Shown here piece by piece: positions 7,497 through 16,507 of a stretch of DNA of 64,000 nt. Source of the stretch: Mycobacterium sp. 1554424.7 (GTDB taxonomy: Bacteria > Actinomycetota > Actinomycetes > Mycobacteriales > Mycobacteriaceae); assembly GCF_001665295.1 (NCBI RefSeq), contig NZ_LZSE01000034.1, positions 62,001 to 126,000 of the forward strand. Reading direction: 5' to 3'. The stretch's first letter is position 1; each line of letters opens with the position of its first letter. A program made the position numbers and the translations under genes. The notes beneath the pieces were generated by a model. That model was not told the DNA's origin and did no database searches. It saw only the letters and a program-made list of their open reading frames with translations.

Positions 7497-9146
7497 GTGA
7501 GTCAGACCAGCGACGACGCCCCTACCGGCCCGATCCGCGGACGGACGCAGCACGCGCCGCAGGCGCCGCCGAGCGCGCGGCCCAACCGGCGTTCGAACAT
7601 CGCCGCCGACCTCACCGCGGCCGCCTTGCTCGTCGTGGCGCTGCTGCTGCCCTGGAACCTGTATTTCGGCCTGGGAATCGACGGCAGCAACAAGCCCGTG
7701 TTGGCGGTGCTGTTCGTCGTGACGCTGCTGTCGCTCGCGTCGATCGCCCTGGCCGGTTCGTGGCGGTCATCGAGCGCGCGGTTCAATCCCGCACTGGCCG
7801 GGCGCCTGCGACTGGCGCTCAACGCCCCCTACGCGCTGCTGGTCTTGGGCTTCGTCGCGTTCGACGCATTCGAAACCGTCCGGTTCGGCGGCAGCGTGAA
7901 CGTGCCGGGCGGCGTCGGGCCGGGGGCGTGGCTGGGCATCGCCGGCTCGCTGCTCAGCGCGCGGCCGGTGAGCAGCGACGCCGACCAGCACCCGAGGCCG
8001 GTCCGGGTGATCGGCTACGCATCGATGGTGGGCGCGGCGCTGAGCTTTTGCTTCAACCTCTTCTGGCGGCTGAAGTACGCGCTGCACGACGCGGGCGGTT
8101 CGTCCGGCTTCGGCAAGCAGAACGTCGCGGTGATCGCGACGGCGCTGGTGTACGGCACGGTGGCGCTGGTCGCCGTGCTGGTCGGGTCGACGTGGCTGCT
8201 GCGCACCACCCGGGCCTCTCGGCTGGCGACCGTGGCGCTCGGCGTGTCCACGCTGATCGCCGGGATCCTGGTGTGGGTCCTACCGGCCGGTCGCGACATC
8301 GACGCGTTCCACGGCATAGCGCAGAACACGTCGACGGCGGGGGTGGGCTTCGAGGGCTACCTGGCGTGGGCGGCGGCCGCCGCCCTATTCGCGCCCGCGG
8401 CGTTGCTGGCGCGCCGGGACACGTCGGCCACCGAGGAAAACGCCTGGCGCGCGGCCGCCCGGAATGGATTGCTGCTCATCATCGTTTGGTGCCTGGGGTC
8501 GATGCTCATGCGGATCACCGACCTGGTCGTCGCCGTGACCCTGAACTATCCCTTCTCGCGCTACGACAGCATGGTGCTCGCCGCTTTCGATCTGGCTACC
8601 GCGGTGCTGGCGATCTGGCTGCGCATCAACCTCGGCAACGACGCCGTCTCCCCGCGGCTGATCACGTCGTTGTGCGGACTCGTTGCCACACTGAGCATTT
8701 CCCGCGTCGTCGTGGGCGTCGTGCTGGCGCCACGGTTCGAGGAAGCGCCCAACGCGCCGGCCCCGAACCCGGTGTACGGGAACAACCTCGCCCAGCAGAT
8801 CACCAGCACCTTCGACGTCGCGCTGTGCGTGCTGGCCCTGTGCATCCTCGCGGCGGCGATCGTCACCGGTCAGCTCGCCGCGCGACGCACGCGACGCCGG
8901 CGGCGCCGTCCCGCCCACACGCGCGGCGGCCCGGCCGGCACCCACCCAGGCCCGGGCGCGCCGACGACGCGCATCCCCGTGACCCAGTCGGCCCCGCCGT
9001 CGGCCGCGGCGACGACGCGCATCCCGGCCGCCGGTGCGACGCCGCAGTTCGCCGGTTCGCCGCGGATCTTCCGCGGTGACGACTCCGCCACGCGGCAGAT
9101 CCCGATCCAGAAGCCGCGGATCTTCCGGCCGCCGGACGCGCGTTAA
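7497..9146 (+). CDS. Polytopic membrane protein, Rv0537c-like
   Basis: A 549-aa protein. I chose GTG 7497, just after a G-rich ribosome-binding site (GGGGGGAT); an in-frame ATG at 7425 would add residues of poor quality. A polar N-terminus of about 35 residues is followed by roughly ten hydrophobic helices. The C-terminal 90 residues are basic ([10 protein letters not shown]) then low-complexity Pro/Thr/Ala, ending IFRPPDAR, so a cytoplasmic tail is likely. Similar to Rv0537c. Its TAA shares bases 9143-9146 with the opposing galE3 stop. Confidence 0.8.
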   Translation: MSQTSDDAPTGPIRGRTQHAPQAPPSARPNRRSNIAADLTAAALLVVALLLPWNLYFGLGIDGSNKPVLAVLFVVTLLSLASIALAGSWRSSSARFNPALAGRLRLALNAPYALLVLGFVAFDAFETVRFGGSVNVPGGVGPGAWLGIAGSLLSARPVSSDADQHPRPVRVIGYASMVGAALSFCFNLFWRLKYALHDAGGSSGFGKQNVAVIATALVYGTVALVAVLVGSTWLLRTTRASRLATVALGVSTLIAGILVWVLPAGRDIDAFHGIAQNTSTAGVGFEGYLAWAAAAALFAPAALLARRDTSATEENAWRAAARNGLLLIIVWCLGSMLMRITDLVVAVTLNYPFSRYDSMVLAAFDLATAVLAIWLRINLGNDAVSPRLITSLCGLVATLSISRVVVGVVLAPRFEEAPNAPAPNPVYGNNLAQQITSTFDVALCVLALCILAAAIVTGQLAARRTRRRRRRPAHTRGGPAGTHPGPGAPTTRIPVTQSAPPSAAATTRIPAAGATPQFAGSPRIFRGDDSATRQIPIQKPRIFRPPDAR

Positions 9147-10174
9147 CGCAAAGGCGCGAAGGCGAATTCGCGCAGGCCCTCGCGCGGGTCGACGGCCGCC
9201 CGGAAACCCAGCACCTCGGCCGCCCGGGCCGGGTCGGCGACGATGTGGCGCACGTCGCCGCTGCGGTACTGCCCGGTGACCACCGGCGAGACCGAACCGT
9301 CCCGCGCCTCGCACAGCGCGGCGGCCACCTGCAGTATGGAGATGGGCTTCCCGGAGCAGACGTTGGCGGCGGTGAAGCCTTCGCGTTCGGTCGTCGCGGC
9401 GGCCACGTTGGCGGCGGCCACGTCGTCGACGTGGACGAAATCGCGCATCTGCCCGCCGTCCTCGAAAACCCTTGGCGGCTCGCCTTTTTCCAGCGACGAA
9501 CGGAAGATCGCCGCCACCCCTGAGTACGGGGTGTCGCGGGGCATCCCCGGGCCGTAAACGTTGTGGTAGCGCAGGGCCACCACCGAGCCGCCCGTCGCCT
9601 CCGCCCACGCGAGCGCGTAATGCTCCTGCGCGGTCTTGCTGGCCGCGTACAGGCTGCGGGGGCGCAGCGCGGCGTCCTCGTCGACCAGCCGCCAGGCCAC
9701 GTCGAGTCCGCATGCCGGGCAATGGTTTTCGAAGATGCCGGCGTCGAGGTCGGCGCGCCGGCGCGGGGGCGGGTCGACGAGCCCGTGCTCGGGGCAGGCG
9801 TAGTGGCCCTGCCCGTATACCACCATCGACGAGGCCAGCACCAGGCGGCGCACGCCGGCGGCGAACATCCGGGCCAGCAGCACGGTGGTGGCGAAATCGT
9901 TGTGGCTGCCGTAGGCGGGAGCGTCGGCGGCATCGACGCCGGCACCGACCATCGCGGCCTGATGGCACACCAGGTCCACGCCGTCCAGCAGCGGGGCCAG
10001 CGCGTCGCCGTCGCGGACGTCGACGCGTCGGCAGCCTTGGGGCAGCACGGGATTCGGGCCGTGCGCCGCGGGCAGCAGCGCGTCGACGCCGACGACGTCG
10101 TGACCGGCCGCCCGCAGCGCCGCGTCCACCCGCGACCCGATGAAGCCGGCCGCCCCGGTCAGCAGCACCCTCAC
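9143..10174 (-). CDS. galE3: NAD-dependent epimerase/dehydratase, GalE3-like (Rv0536-like)
   Basis: A 343-aa extended short-chain dehydrogenase. The start is GTG 10174, whose GTGA overlaps the stop of the MTAP gene. The Rossmann motif LLTGAAGFIGS is at the N-terminus, and the catalytic YAASK (Tyr-x3-Lys) is near residue 165, with SSMVVYG supplying the active-site serine. A central HCPACGLD segment is unusual for GalE and resembles sugar-nucleotide epimerases of other actinobacteria. The substrate could be UDP-glucose or another NDP-sugar; the gene name is positional. Confidence 0.85.
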   Translation of the reverse strand: MRVLLTGAAGFIGSRVDAALRAAGHDVVGVDALLPAAHGPNPVLPQGCRRVDVRDGDALAPLLDGVDLVCHQAAMVGAGVDAADAPAYGSHNDFATTVLLARMFAAGVRRLVLASSMVVYGQGHYACPEHGLVDPPPRRRADLDAGIFENHCPACGLDVAWRLVDEDAALRPRSLYAASKTAQEHYALAWAEATGGSVVALRYHNVYGPGMPRDTPYSGVAAIFRSSLEKGEPPRVFEDGGQMRDFVHVDDVAAANVAAATTEREGFTAANVCSGKPISILQVAAALCEARDGSVSPVVTGQYRSGDVRHIVADPARAAEVLGFRAAVDPREGLREFAFAPLR

Positions 10175-10965
10175 GGCAGCTCCACCGGCAGGGTGACGCC
10201 GGTGTGCGGGCGGCAGTGCGTACAGGTGCGCTCGGCGGCGACCCGGCCGATCGCCGCGCGCACCAGCTCCTTGAACCCGGCCATGTTCTTCTCGAATTCG
10301 GCGAACACGTCGACGGCCTTCACCCCCTCGCCTTCGGTTACGCCGGCGTCCAGATCTGTCACCAAAGCGATTGCCGCGTAACATAATGCGAGCTCGCGCG
10401 CCAGCACGGCCTCCGGGTAGCCGGTCATGTTGACCAGGCCGAAGCCGGCCGAGGCGAACCAGCGGCTCTCCGCCCGGGTGGAAAACCGCGGCCCCTGGAT
10501 CACCACCATGGTGCCGCCGTCCACCACGCCGGGCAGGCCGGTGGCCGCGGCCCGCAGCGTCGGGCAGTACGGGTCGGCGAAGTCGACGTGGACGGCGCCG
10601 GAGTCGAAGTAGGTGTCGGGGCGGCCGGTGGTGCGGTCGACCAGCTGGTCGGGCACCACCACCGCGCCCGGGCCGTTGTCGGGGTTCAGGCTGCCCACGG
10701 CGCACGGGGCGAACACCCGCCGCACGCCGAGCTTGCGCAGCGCCCACATGTTGGCCCGATACGGCACGGTGTGCGCCGAGAACTGGTGGGTCGCACCGTG
10801 CCGGGGCAGGAAGGCGACCTCGTGGCCGCCGACGGCGCCCACCGTGACCGGGGCGCTGGGCGGGCCATACGGGGTGTCGACGTCGATGTTGCGGGTGTCG
10901 GACTCGAAGAACGTGTAGAAGCCGCTGCCGCCGATGACTCCGAGCATCCGCCCATTGTGGTGCAT
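10171..10965 (-). CDS. S-methyl-5'-thioadenosine phosphorylase / PNP-family enzyme (Rv0535-like)
   Basis: A 264-aa PNP/MTAP family 2 phosphorylase that cleaves 5'-methylthioadenosine (or related nucleosides) with phosphate, recycling adenine and feeding methionine salvage. Visible motifs are [24 protein letters not shown] (phosphate and substrate contacts), the [14 protein letters not shown] loop and the [13 protein letters not shown] signature. The start ATG 10965 gives the same length as M. tuberculosis Rv0535, annotated there as pnp. Its start lies only 16 bases from that of divergent menA. Confidence 0.9.
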   Translation of the reverse strand: MHHNGRMLGVIGGSGFYTFFESDTRNIDVDTPYGPPSAPVTVGAVGGHEVAFLPRHGATHQFSAHTVPYRANMWALRKLGVRRVFAPCAVGSLNPDNGPGAVVVPDQLVDRTTGRPDTYFDSGAVHVDFADPYCPTLRAAATGLPGVVDGGTMVVIQGPRFSTRAESRWFASAGFGLVNMTGYPEAVLARELALCYAAIALVTDLDAGVTEGEGVKAVDVFAEFEKNMAGFKELVRAAIGRVAAERTCTHCRPHTGVTLPVELP

Positions 10966-10981
10966 GAGGCAGGATGGCCTG

Positions 10982-11854
10982 GTGGCCAGTCTCGCGCAGT
11001 GGGTCTCGGGTGCCCGGCCCCGCACGCTGCCCAACGCGGTGGCGCCGGTCGTGGCGGGCACGGGCGCCGCGGCGTGGCTGGGATCCGCGGTGTGGTGGAA
11101 GGCGCTGCTGGCGCTGGCCGTCGCGCTGGCGCTGATCGTCGGCGTCAACTACGCCAACGACTACTCCGACGGCATCCGCGGCACCGACGACGAGCGTGCC
11201 GGCCCCGTCCGGCTGGTGGGCTCGCGGCTGGCCGCCCCGCGCGCGGTGCTGACCGCGGCGGTGACGAGCCTGTCGGTGGGCGCCGTCGCAGGCTTGGCGC
11301 TGGCGCTGCTGAGTGCGCCGTGGCTGATCGCGGTCGGCGCGGCCTGCATCGCCGGCGCGTGGCTGTACACCGGCGGCTCAAAGCCGTACGGCTACGCGGG
11401 TTTTGGCGAGGTCGCGGTGTTCGTGTTCTTCGGCCTGGTCGCCGTACTGGGCACCCAGTACACCCAGGCGCTGCGGGTGGACTGGGTGGGGGCGGTGCTG
11501 GCGGTGTCGATCGGGGCGATGTCGTCGTCGGTGCTGGTGGCCAACAACCTGCGCGACATCCCCACCGACGCGCAGTCCGGCAAGATCACCCTTGCGGTGC
11601 GGCTGGGCGATGCCCGCACCCGGATCCTCTACCAGGCGCTGCTGGCGACGGCCGGGGTCGCCACCCTGGTGCTCATGGCCGCGACGCCCTGGTGCGCCGT
11701 GGGGTTGCTGGCCACGCCGCTGGCGCTGCGCGCGCTCGCCCCGGTGCGCTCCGGCCGCGGCGGCCGCGAACTGATCCCGGTCCTGCGCGACACCGGGCTG
11801 GCGATGGTGGTGTGGGCGATCGCGGTGGCGACCGCGCTGGCGCTGGCGCACTGA
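10982..11854 (+). CDS. menA: 1,4-Dihydroxy-2-naphthoate polyprenyltransferase MenA
   Basis: A UbiA-superfamily membrane prenyltransferase that joins the isoprenoid tail to dihydroxynaphthoate, giving demethylmenaquinone. The first Asp-rich motif [15 protein letters not shown] is near residue 58 and the second, [14 protein letters not shown], near residue 190; both bind diphosphate through magnesium. About eight helices are visible. I prefer GTG 10982 (MASFAQW-type beginning); ATG 10964 would add six residues and overlap the divergent gene's first codon. Inner-membrane enzyme of the respiratory quinone pathway, like menE earlier in the window. Confidence 0.95.
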   Translation: MASLAQWVSGARPRTLPNAVAPVVAGTGAAAWLGSAVWWKALLALAVALALIVGVNYANDYSDGIRGTDDERAGPVRLVGSRLAAPRAVLTAAVTSLSVGAVAGLALALLSAPWLIAVGAACIAGAWLYTGGSKPYGYAGFGEVAVFVFFGLVAVLGTQYTQALRVDWVGAVLAVSIGAMSSSVLVANNLRDIPTDAQSGKITLAVRLGDARTRILYQALLATAGVATLVLMAATPWCAVGLLATPLALRALAPVRSGRGGRELIPVLRDTGLAMVVWAIAVATALALAH

Positions 11855-11951
11855 GTGTGAGCTCAGGGCTTTGGGTGTGAGCCGGCGGCGGGATCCCGGC
11901 GATTTTCCCGCCCTGGATGCACACGCAACGCCGTGGATGCGCACGCAAGGA
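11853..11951. repeat. Dispersed hairpin/CACACGCAA repeat, copy 3
   Basis: A diverged copy of the 3243 element between convergent genes. GGCGGG (11887-11892) pairs with CCCGCC (11907-11912) around a loop containing CGGCGATTTT, and the tail GCACACGCAACGCC then GGATGCGCACGCAA keeps the paired CACACGCAA words. It probably works as a bidirectional terminator. Confidence 0.75.
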
Positions 11952-11954
11952 GCG

Positions 11955-12311
11955 TTACGCGTCGGACTCCTCGGGTCCTTCATCCGGAACGGGCTGCTCG
12001 CCGCGCAGCCGGGCCTGCAGCTGTTCGCGTTCGCGGCGCCGGCGCTCCCCGGCTATCGCGAGCGACGCGGTGGCGCGCCGGCGCAGCGGGGAGAACAGCC
12101 AGATGCCCAACGGCATCGCGAGGATCAGGGCGAACAAAACCGCCACCACGACCGGGAACTGGGCGATCCCCAGCAATCGCGCGAGCCCGTAGATGGCGCC
12201 GCTCAGCGCGACCACCAGCGCCAGCCGCGCCCCCGCGTAGAGCAAAACGTCGACGGCGACACGATTGCGGGTGCGTTCCCCAGTGCTGCTGTCGCTCTGC
12301 CCTTCTGACAC
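11955..12311 (-). CDS. DUF4229 small membrane protein, Rv0531-like
   Basis: A 118-aa protein starting at GTG 12311. A polar N-terminus is followed by two membrane helices (about residues 22-42 and 50-70) and a charged, probably helical C-terminus (RRRREREQLQARLRGEQ), ending in acidic residues. Layout and position match Rv0531. It is divergent from the 52-aa gene at 12358 with a 46-base shared promoter region. Function unknown. Confidence 0.8.
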   Translation of the reverse strand: MSEGQSDSSTGERTRNRVAVDVLLYAGARLALVVALSGAIYGLARLLGIAQFPVVVAVLFALILAMPLGIWLFSPLRRRATASLAIAGERRRREREQLQARLRGEQPVPDEGPEESDA

Positions 12312-12357
12312 ACCACGAGCCTACGGCCCGCGTATATTCGCTCGGAGGAGGTGTTGA

Positions 12358-12516
12358 GTGCTCTACCTGCTACTCGTTCTGATTCTGGGAATGCTGATCT
12401 ACGTCGGCTGGCGCGCGGCGCGGTCACAGGTCCACCGGCCGAAGACGCGCGTGATCGGACCCGACGACGATCCCGACTTCTTGCGGCGATTAGGCCACGG
12501 GGATAACCCCCGCTAG
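12358..12516 (+). CDS. 52-aa single-helix membrane microprotein (Rv0530A-like)
   Basis: GTG 12358 is preceded by a near-ideal ribosome-binding site, GGAGGAGG (12344-12351), at six bases. The product begins VLYLLLVLILGMLIYVGW, one N-terminal membrane helix, then a basic stretch (RAARSQVHRPKTR) and an acidic tail with DDDPDFLRRL. The reading frame keeps the GC-rich third-position bias of real genes here. Location corresponds to the small M. tuberculosis gene Rv0530A. It stops seven bases before the opposing ParA-like gene's end. Confidence 0.8.
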   Translation: MLYLLLVLILGMLIYVGWRAARSQVHRPKTRVIGPDDDPDFLRRLGHGDNPR

Positions 12517-12522
12517 AACCTC

Positions 12523-13809
12523 CTAAACCAGGCCCGGGTTGCGCGGGTCGCCGGGGAACCCGTCGGCGACGACGGCCGCCAACTCGGTCAGCGCTTCGCG
12601 CGTCCCGCGCCGCAACCGGTCCAGGTCGATCTCGGCGCCCTCTTCGAGGTGCGGGTCGAACGGGATCAGCCGCACCGCGCGGCAACGGCGCGAGAAGTGG
12701 TCGACCACCTTGTTCATGTCGACCTTGCCGGTGCGCGGGCGCACCGCGTTGATGACGGCGATCGAATTGCGGACCAGCTCCTCGTGGCCGTGGGCGTCCA
12801 GCCAGTCCAGCGTCGCCGAGGCGCTGCGCGCCCCATCGATGGATCCCGACGCGACGACCAGCAACACGTCGGCCTTTTCCAGCACCGACGACATCACCGA
12901 GTGCAGCAGCCCGGGGCCGCAGTCGGTGAGCACCAGCCCATAGAACCGCTCCAGGATCTCCAGCACGCGGCTGTAGTCCTCGGCGCCGAACGCGTCGGAG
13001 ATGGCCGGGTCGGTTTCGGACGCCAGCACCTCCAGGCCGCTCGGACCCTTCGAGGTGTAGCGGCGGACGTCGCTGTAGCGCTCGATGGTTCCGGCGTCGT
13101 GCAGCAGCTGGCGCACCGTCGCCGCGGTCTCCAGCGGGATCTTCTGGCTCAGGGTGCCGCGGTCGGGGTTGGCGTCGACGGCCACGACGCGGTCGCCGCG
13201 GACGGTCGCGAACGTCGACCCCAGCGTCGCGGTGATCGTGGTCTTGCCGACGCCGCCCTTCAGTGACAGCAGCGCGATCCGGTAGCAACCCCGCAGGGGC
13301 CGGTTGACCTGGGCCACCAGGTTGTTCTGCCGGGCGGCCCGGGGGCTCTCGCCCAGGTTGATCAGGTGGCCGGACAGGTCGTAGATCACCCGGCGCCAAC
13401 CCTCGGAGGGCGGCGGTTTGACCGGGCGCAACAGCATGCCGGTGGACAGCTCGGGATAGGGCGTGTGCGGCAGGTGCTCGGGCCGGTACGGGGGCGCCTG
13501 GGCCTCGGCTGGAGGCGCTTCGGCCGGCCCGTTGTAGTAGGCGCCGAACGCGGTCGGGTCGACGCGCGGGATCCCGGTCACCGGGGTGGGATCCCAGGGC
13601 GGCATCCCCCCGGGCGCCGGGCCGGGCGGGGTGGGGGCCGCCGCCTGGCGCCGCTCGGGTCCGGGGACCCGCCGCTCGGTGCGGAATCCGGCGAAGGCGC
13701 GGGTGGGCGCCTCGTCGCCCGGTCCGGGCTGCGGCTGGGGCGGGGCCTCGGGTGGCGTCTGTGTGGCGGGCTCGGGCGCTCCCACGCCGGTCGTTGGATG
13801 GTCGGACAC
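12523..13809 (-). CDS. ParA/MinD-like ATPase with Pro-rich N-terminus, Rv0530-like
   Basis: A 428-aa protein. GTG 13809 is chosen because GGGGGAG lies five bases upstream; GTG 13815 would be too close. The first 150 residues are Pro-rich and probably disordered. An atypical SIMIBI-class ATPase follows, with deviant Walker A SLKGGVGKTTITATLGS (about residue 180), switch segment VVAVDANPDRGTL and LVLTDCGPGLLHSVM. This layout resembles mycobacterial EspI/MinD-like proteins. It sits just downstream of the cytochrome c maturation chain but its partner is unknown. Confidence 0.85.
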   Translation of the reverse strand: MSDHPTTGVGAPEPATQTPPEAPPQPQPGPGDEAPTRAFAGFRTERRVPGPERRQAAAPTPPGPAPGGMPPWDPTPVTGIPRVDPTAFGAYYNGPAEAPPAEAQAPPYRPEHLPHTPYPELSTGMLLRPVKPPPSEGWRRVIYDLSGHLINLGESPRAARQNNLVAQVNRPLRGCYRIALLSLKGGVGKTTITATLGSTFATVRGDRVVAVDANPDRGTLSQKIPLETAATVRQLLHDAGTIERYSDVRRYTSKGPSGLEVLASETDPAISDAFGAEDYSRVLEILERFYGLVLTDCGPGLLHSVMSSVLEKADVLLVVASGSIDGARSASATLDWLDAHGHEELVRNSIAVINAVRPRTGKVDMNKVVDHFSRRCRAVRLIPFDPHLEEGAEIDLDRLRRGTREALTELAAVVADGFPGDPRNPGLV

Positions 13810-13853
13810 GTGCACTCCCCCTGTTGTGTGTTACTCGGGTCGGTTGCTAACTG

Positions 13854-14831
13854 TCATCCCACGCCCGCATACGAATGCAGACCCACGGTCACCAGGTTAA
13901 CGAAGAACAAATTGAAGATCATGGCGACGAAACCCGCGACGTTGATCCAGGCCGCCTTTCTGTCCCGCCACCCCGCCGTCGATCGTGCGTGCAGATAGGC
14001 CGCGTATACCACCCACGCGACGAACGAAACCGTCTCCTTGGGGTCCCAGCCCCAATACCGGCCCCAGGCCTCTTCCGCCCAGATGGCGCCGAAGACGACC
14101 CCGAAACCGAACACCGGGAACGCGAAGATCGTGGTGCGGTAGGCGACGCGGTCCAGGGTCGCCGCGTCGGGAAGCCGGTGAACCATCCGGGCCAACGCGC
14201 CCTCTGCGTCCGGCGCCCCGAGCCGCGACGTGCGCAGCAGGAACAGGATGCTGGCGATGCCCGCAACCATGAACACCCCGGAACCCAGGCTGACCACCGA
14301 CACGTGGATGGGCAACCAGTAGGACTGCAGGGCGGGCATCACCGGCGCGGCGTTGGTGTAGAGCCAGCGCCCGGAAACCGTCAGCAGGATCAGCACCGGC
14401 AGCAGCAGGAAGACCCACAGCGGGCGATACTGCGGGCGCCGCAACACGATCGCGCCGGCGACCAGGCCGCAGAAGCACGTCAGGTTGATGAACTCGTACA
14501 TGTTGCCCCACGGCACCCGCACGGTGGCCAGGCCGCGCAGCACGATGCAGGCCGCCAGCAGCCCGATGCCGAGGTAGACCACGGCCAGCCCGGCGCGGCC
14601 GACGCGTTCGTCGAACGGCCGCGCGTCGGCGTCTTCCACGATGCCGGGGACGGTGCTGTCGGAGGACACCGAGCCGGCCAACACGGCGTCGCGGTTCTCG
14701 GCGCGGCGGGCACCGACGTAGGCCAGCTCGACGGCCAGCAGCAGCAGCGCGACGACCAGGGCCACTATCGCCGAGGTGAACGCCCAGTCGGAGTAGCGCG
14801 CCAGCGTGACGTTGACGTGCAGGGTGTTCAT
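13854..14831 (-). CDS. ccsB: Cytochrome c biogenesis haem-handling protein CcsB/CcsA (Rv0529-like)
   Basis: A 325-aa polytopic protein with the tryptophan-rich haem-binding signature WGRYWGWDPKETVSFVAWVVY (WxWD, about residue 250) and flanking conserved histidines (PIHVSVVSLGS and the LHARST region). With ResB it forms the system II haem exporter and synthetase that attaches haem to apocytochrome c outside the membrane. The start ATG 14831 overlaps the resB stop (ATGA). The N-terminus, with an unusual insert of about 40 polar residues after helix 1, is as in mycobacterial homologues. Confidence 0.93.
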   Translation of the reverse strand: MNTLHVNVTLARYSDWAFTSAIVALVVALLLLAVELAYVGARRAENRDAVLAGSVSSDSTVPGIVEDADARPFDERVGRAGLAVVYLGIGLLAACIVLRGLATVRVPWGNMYEFINLTCFCGLVAGAIVLRRPQYRPLWVFLLLPVLILLTVSGRWLYTNAAPVMPALQSYWLPIHVSVVSLGSGVFMVAGIASILFLLRTSRLGAPDAEGALARMVHRLPDAATLDRVAYRTTIFAFPVFGFGVVFGAIWAEEAWGRYWGWDPKETVSFVAWVVYAAYLHARSTAGWRDRKAAWINVAGFVAMIFNLFFVNLVTVGLHSYAGVG

Positions 14832-16507
14832 GTGACGTCCACCTGTGAACTCCTTTGGGACGCGGCGGGCTCGCCCAGGCCGTCCAGTAACCGCTCGGTC
14901 AACCGCTCGAACTCGTCGCCCCACCCGGAGTTGTCGGTGCGCGCCAGCCCGCCCAGTTCGACGTTCACCGTACCGGCCGCCGGGGTCAGCCTGGCCCACA
15001 CCCTGCGGCGTCGCACCAGCAGCGACACGACCAGCCCGCCCATCATCGTGATCGCGAAGACCAGCACCCAGCTCTGGCCGGGGTCGTGGGAGACCTGAAG
15101 GTTGACGAACGGCACGGCCCCGTCGAAGCGCACGACGGTGCCGGCGGCCGGGCCCTGATCGAGGCGGACCTCCTGGCCGGCGCGCAGGTTGACCCGCTTC
15201 TCCTTGGTCAGCCGGCCCTGCTCGATCAGGCGGGGGTCCAGCGTGAACAACGACTGCGGCCGCCCGGTGTCCAGGCCGGTGTCGCCGCGGTAGATGTCGA
15301 CGGCCACTGCGGGGGCGTTCAGGGCCGGGAAGCGCGACGACAGCAGGGTGCCGTCGAGCTGCTCGGTCGGCGCCAGCAGGCCCTGGATCGCGATCTCGTG
15401 CTGGCGGCGCTCGGCCGCGGTGGCGTAGCTGCCGGCGGGCGGGTCGATGCGCGCCACCCCCGAGCTCAGCAGGGTCTGCGGGTTGTCGGGCCGCCATTGC
15501 ACGGTCGAGGTGCGCGTCCGCCCGTCCGGGAAGGTCACGGTGAAGGTGGGCGCGTAGCCGTGGCCCTGCAGGTACACCCGGTCGCCGCCGACGCGGAGCG
15601 GGTGGTTGACCTCCAGCAGGTAGTGCCGCCAGCTGTTGGCCGCCAGGTCGCGGCCGTTCTGGTAGTCGATGTCCGCGGCGAACGAGGTGGCCTGCCCCGA
15701 CGGCAGGTAGTGCGCCTGAAAGTCGTTGACGCGGATGCACATCGGGTGCAGCGACGTGCCATCGACGGTGTTGCCGGCGCGGAACGAATCGAACGCCGCC
15801 GGCGAGGCCGAGCAGAAGCCGGGGCCGCCGTCGGCGATGACGATGACGTTGCCCTCGTAGCCGAACAGTTTGCCGACGGCCACCGCCACCAGCAGGCCCA
15901 GCAGCGAGAAGTGAAAGACGATGTTGCCGAACTCGCGCAAGTAGCCCTTTTCCGCCGACACCTCGACGACTTCGCCCTCGTGCCGGATGGCCGTGCGCCA
16001 GCCCCGCAACCGGCCGGCGATCGTGTTGGCCAGGGCGTTGAGCTCCGCGGGGTCGCCGGAGACGTCGGCGGCGGCGTGCTTGGGCAGCCGGGACAGGTTG
16101 CGCGGGGCCGGCACCGGGGTGGCGCGCAGGCTGCGCGCGTGCTCGATCATCCGCGGGGTGAGGCAGCCCACGAGCGAGACGAACAGCAGCACGTAGATGG
16201 CGGTGAACCAGAAGCTGGAGAACACGTCGAAGGCCTGCAGCCGGTTCAGCCAGGGCCCGATCACGCGATGGGTGGCCAGGTACTCGTCGACCTTGCCGGC
16301 GTTGAGGCTGCGCTGCGGGAGCAGTGCGCCGGGTATCGCGCCCAGCGCTAGCAGGAACAGCAGCACCAGCGCGGTGCCCATCGACGTCAGCGCGCGCCAG
16401 GTGTTGCGTGCCGTGGCGCGAAGGGTGGCGAGCAGACGCAGAATCGCACTGAGACGGGTCTTTTCGTGCGATTCTGCGTCTGCTCGCGCATCCAGAGGGG
16501 CACTCAA
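14828..16507 (-). CDS. resB: Cytochrome c biogenesis protein ResB (Rv0528-like)
   Basis: ResB/Ccs1 family, partner of CcsB. N-terminal helices (MGTALVLLFLLALGAIPGALLP, split MGTALVLLF and LLALGAIPGALLP), another near residue 100, a helix before KLFGYEGNVIVI, a large extracytoplasmic domain and a last helix (VLVFAITMMGGLVVSLLV). The start is TTG 16507: its TTGA overlaps the ccdA stop. The predicted 559 aa is longer than the usual 529, because the first codons pass through a 22-bp inverted repeat that encodes about 20 extra polar residues. Confidence 0.92.
   Translation of the reverse strand: MSAPLDARADAESHEKTRLSAILRLLATLRATARNTWRALTSMGTALVLLFLLALGAIPGALLPQRSLNAGKVDEYLATHRVIGPWLNRLQAFDVFSSFWFTAIYVLLFVSLVGCLTPRMIEHARSLRATPVPAPRNLSRLPKHAAADVSGDPAELNALANTIAGRLRGWRTAIRHEGEVVEVSAEKGYLREFGNIVFHFSLLGLLVAVAVGKLFGYEGNVIVIADGGPGFCSASPAAFDSFRAGNTVDGTSLHPMCIRVNDFQAHYLPSGQATSFAADIDYQNGRDLAANSWRHYLLEVNHPLRVGGDRVYLQGHGYAPTFTVTFPDGRTRTSTVQWRPDNPQTLLSSGVARIDPPAGSYATAAERRQHEIAIQGLLAPTEQLDGTLLSSRFPALNAPAVAVDIYRGDTGLDTGRPQSLFTLDPRLIEQGRLTKEKRVNLRAGQEVRLDQGPAAGTVVRFDGAVPFVNLQVSHDPGQSWVLVFAITMMGGLVVSLLVRRRRVWARLTPAAGTVNVELGGLARTDNSGWGDEFERLTERLLDGLGEPAASQRSSQVDVT
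16428..16487. repeat. 22-bp perfect inverted repeat inside the resB 5' end
   Basis: Left arm 16428-16449 (gcgagcagacgcagaatcgc then ac) is the exact reverse complement of right arm 16466-16487, with a 16-base loop. The sequence type is familiar from mycobacterial intergenic regions. Here it is translated as resB codons about 8-27. Confidence 0.9.
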
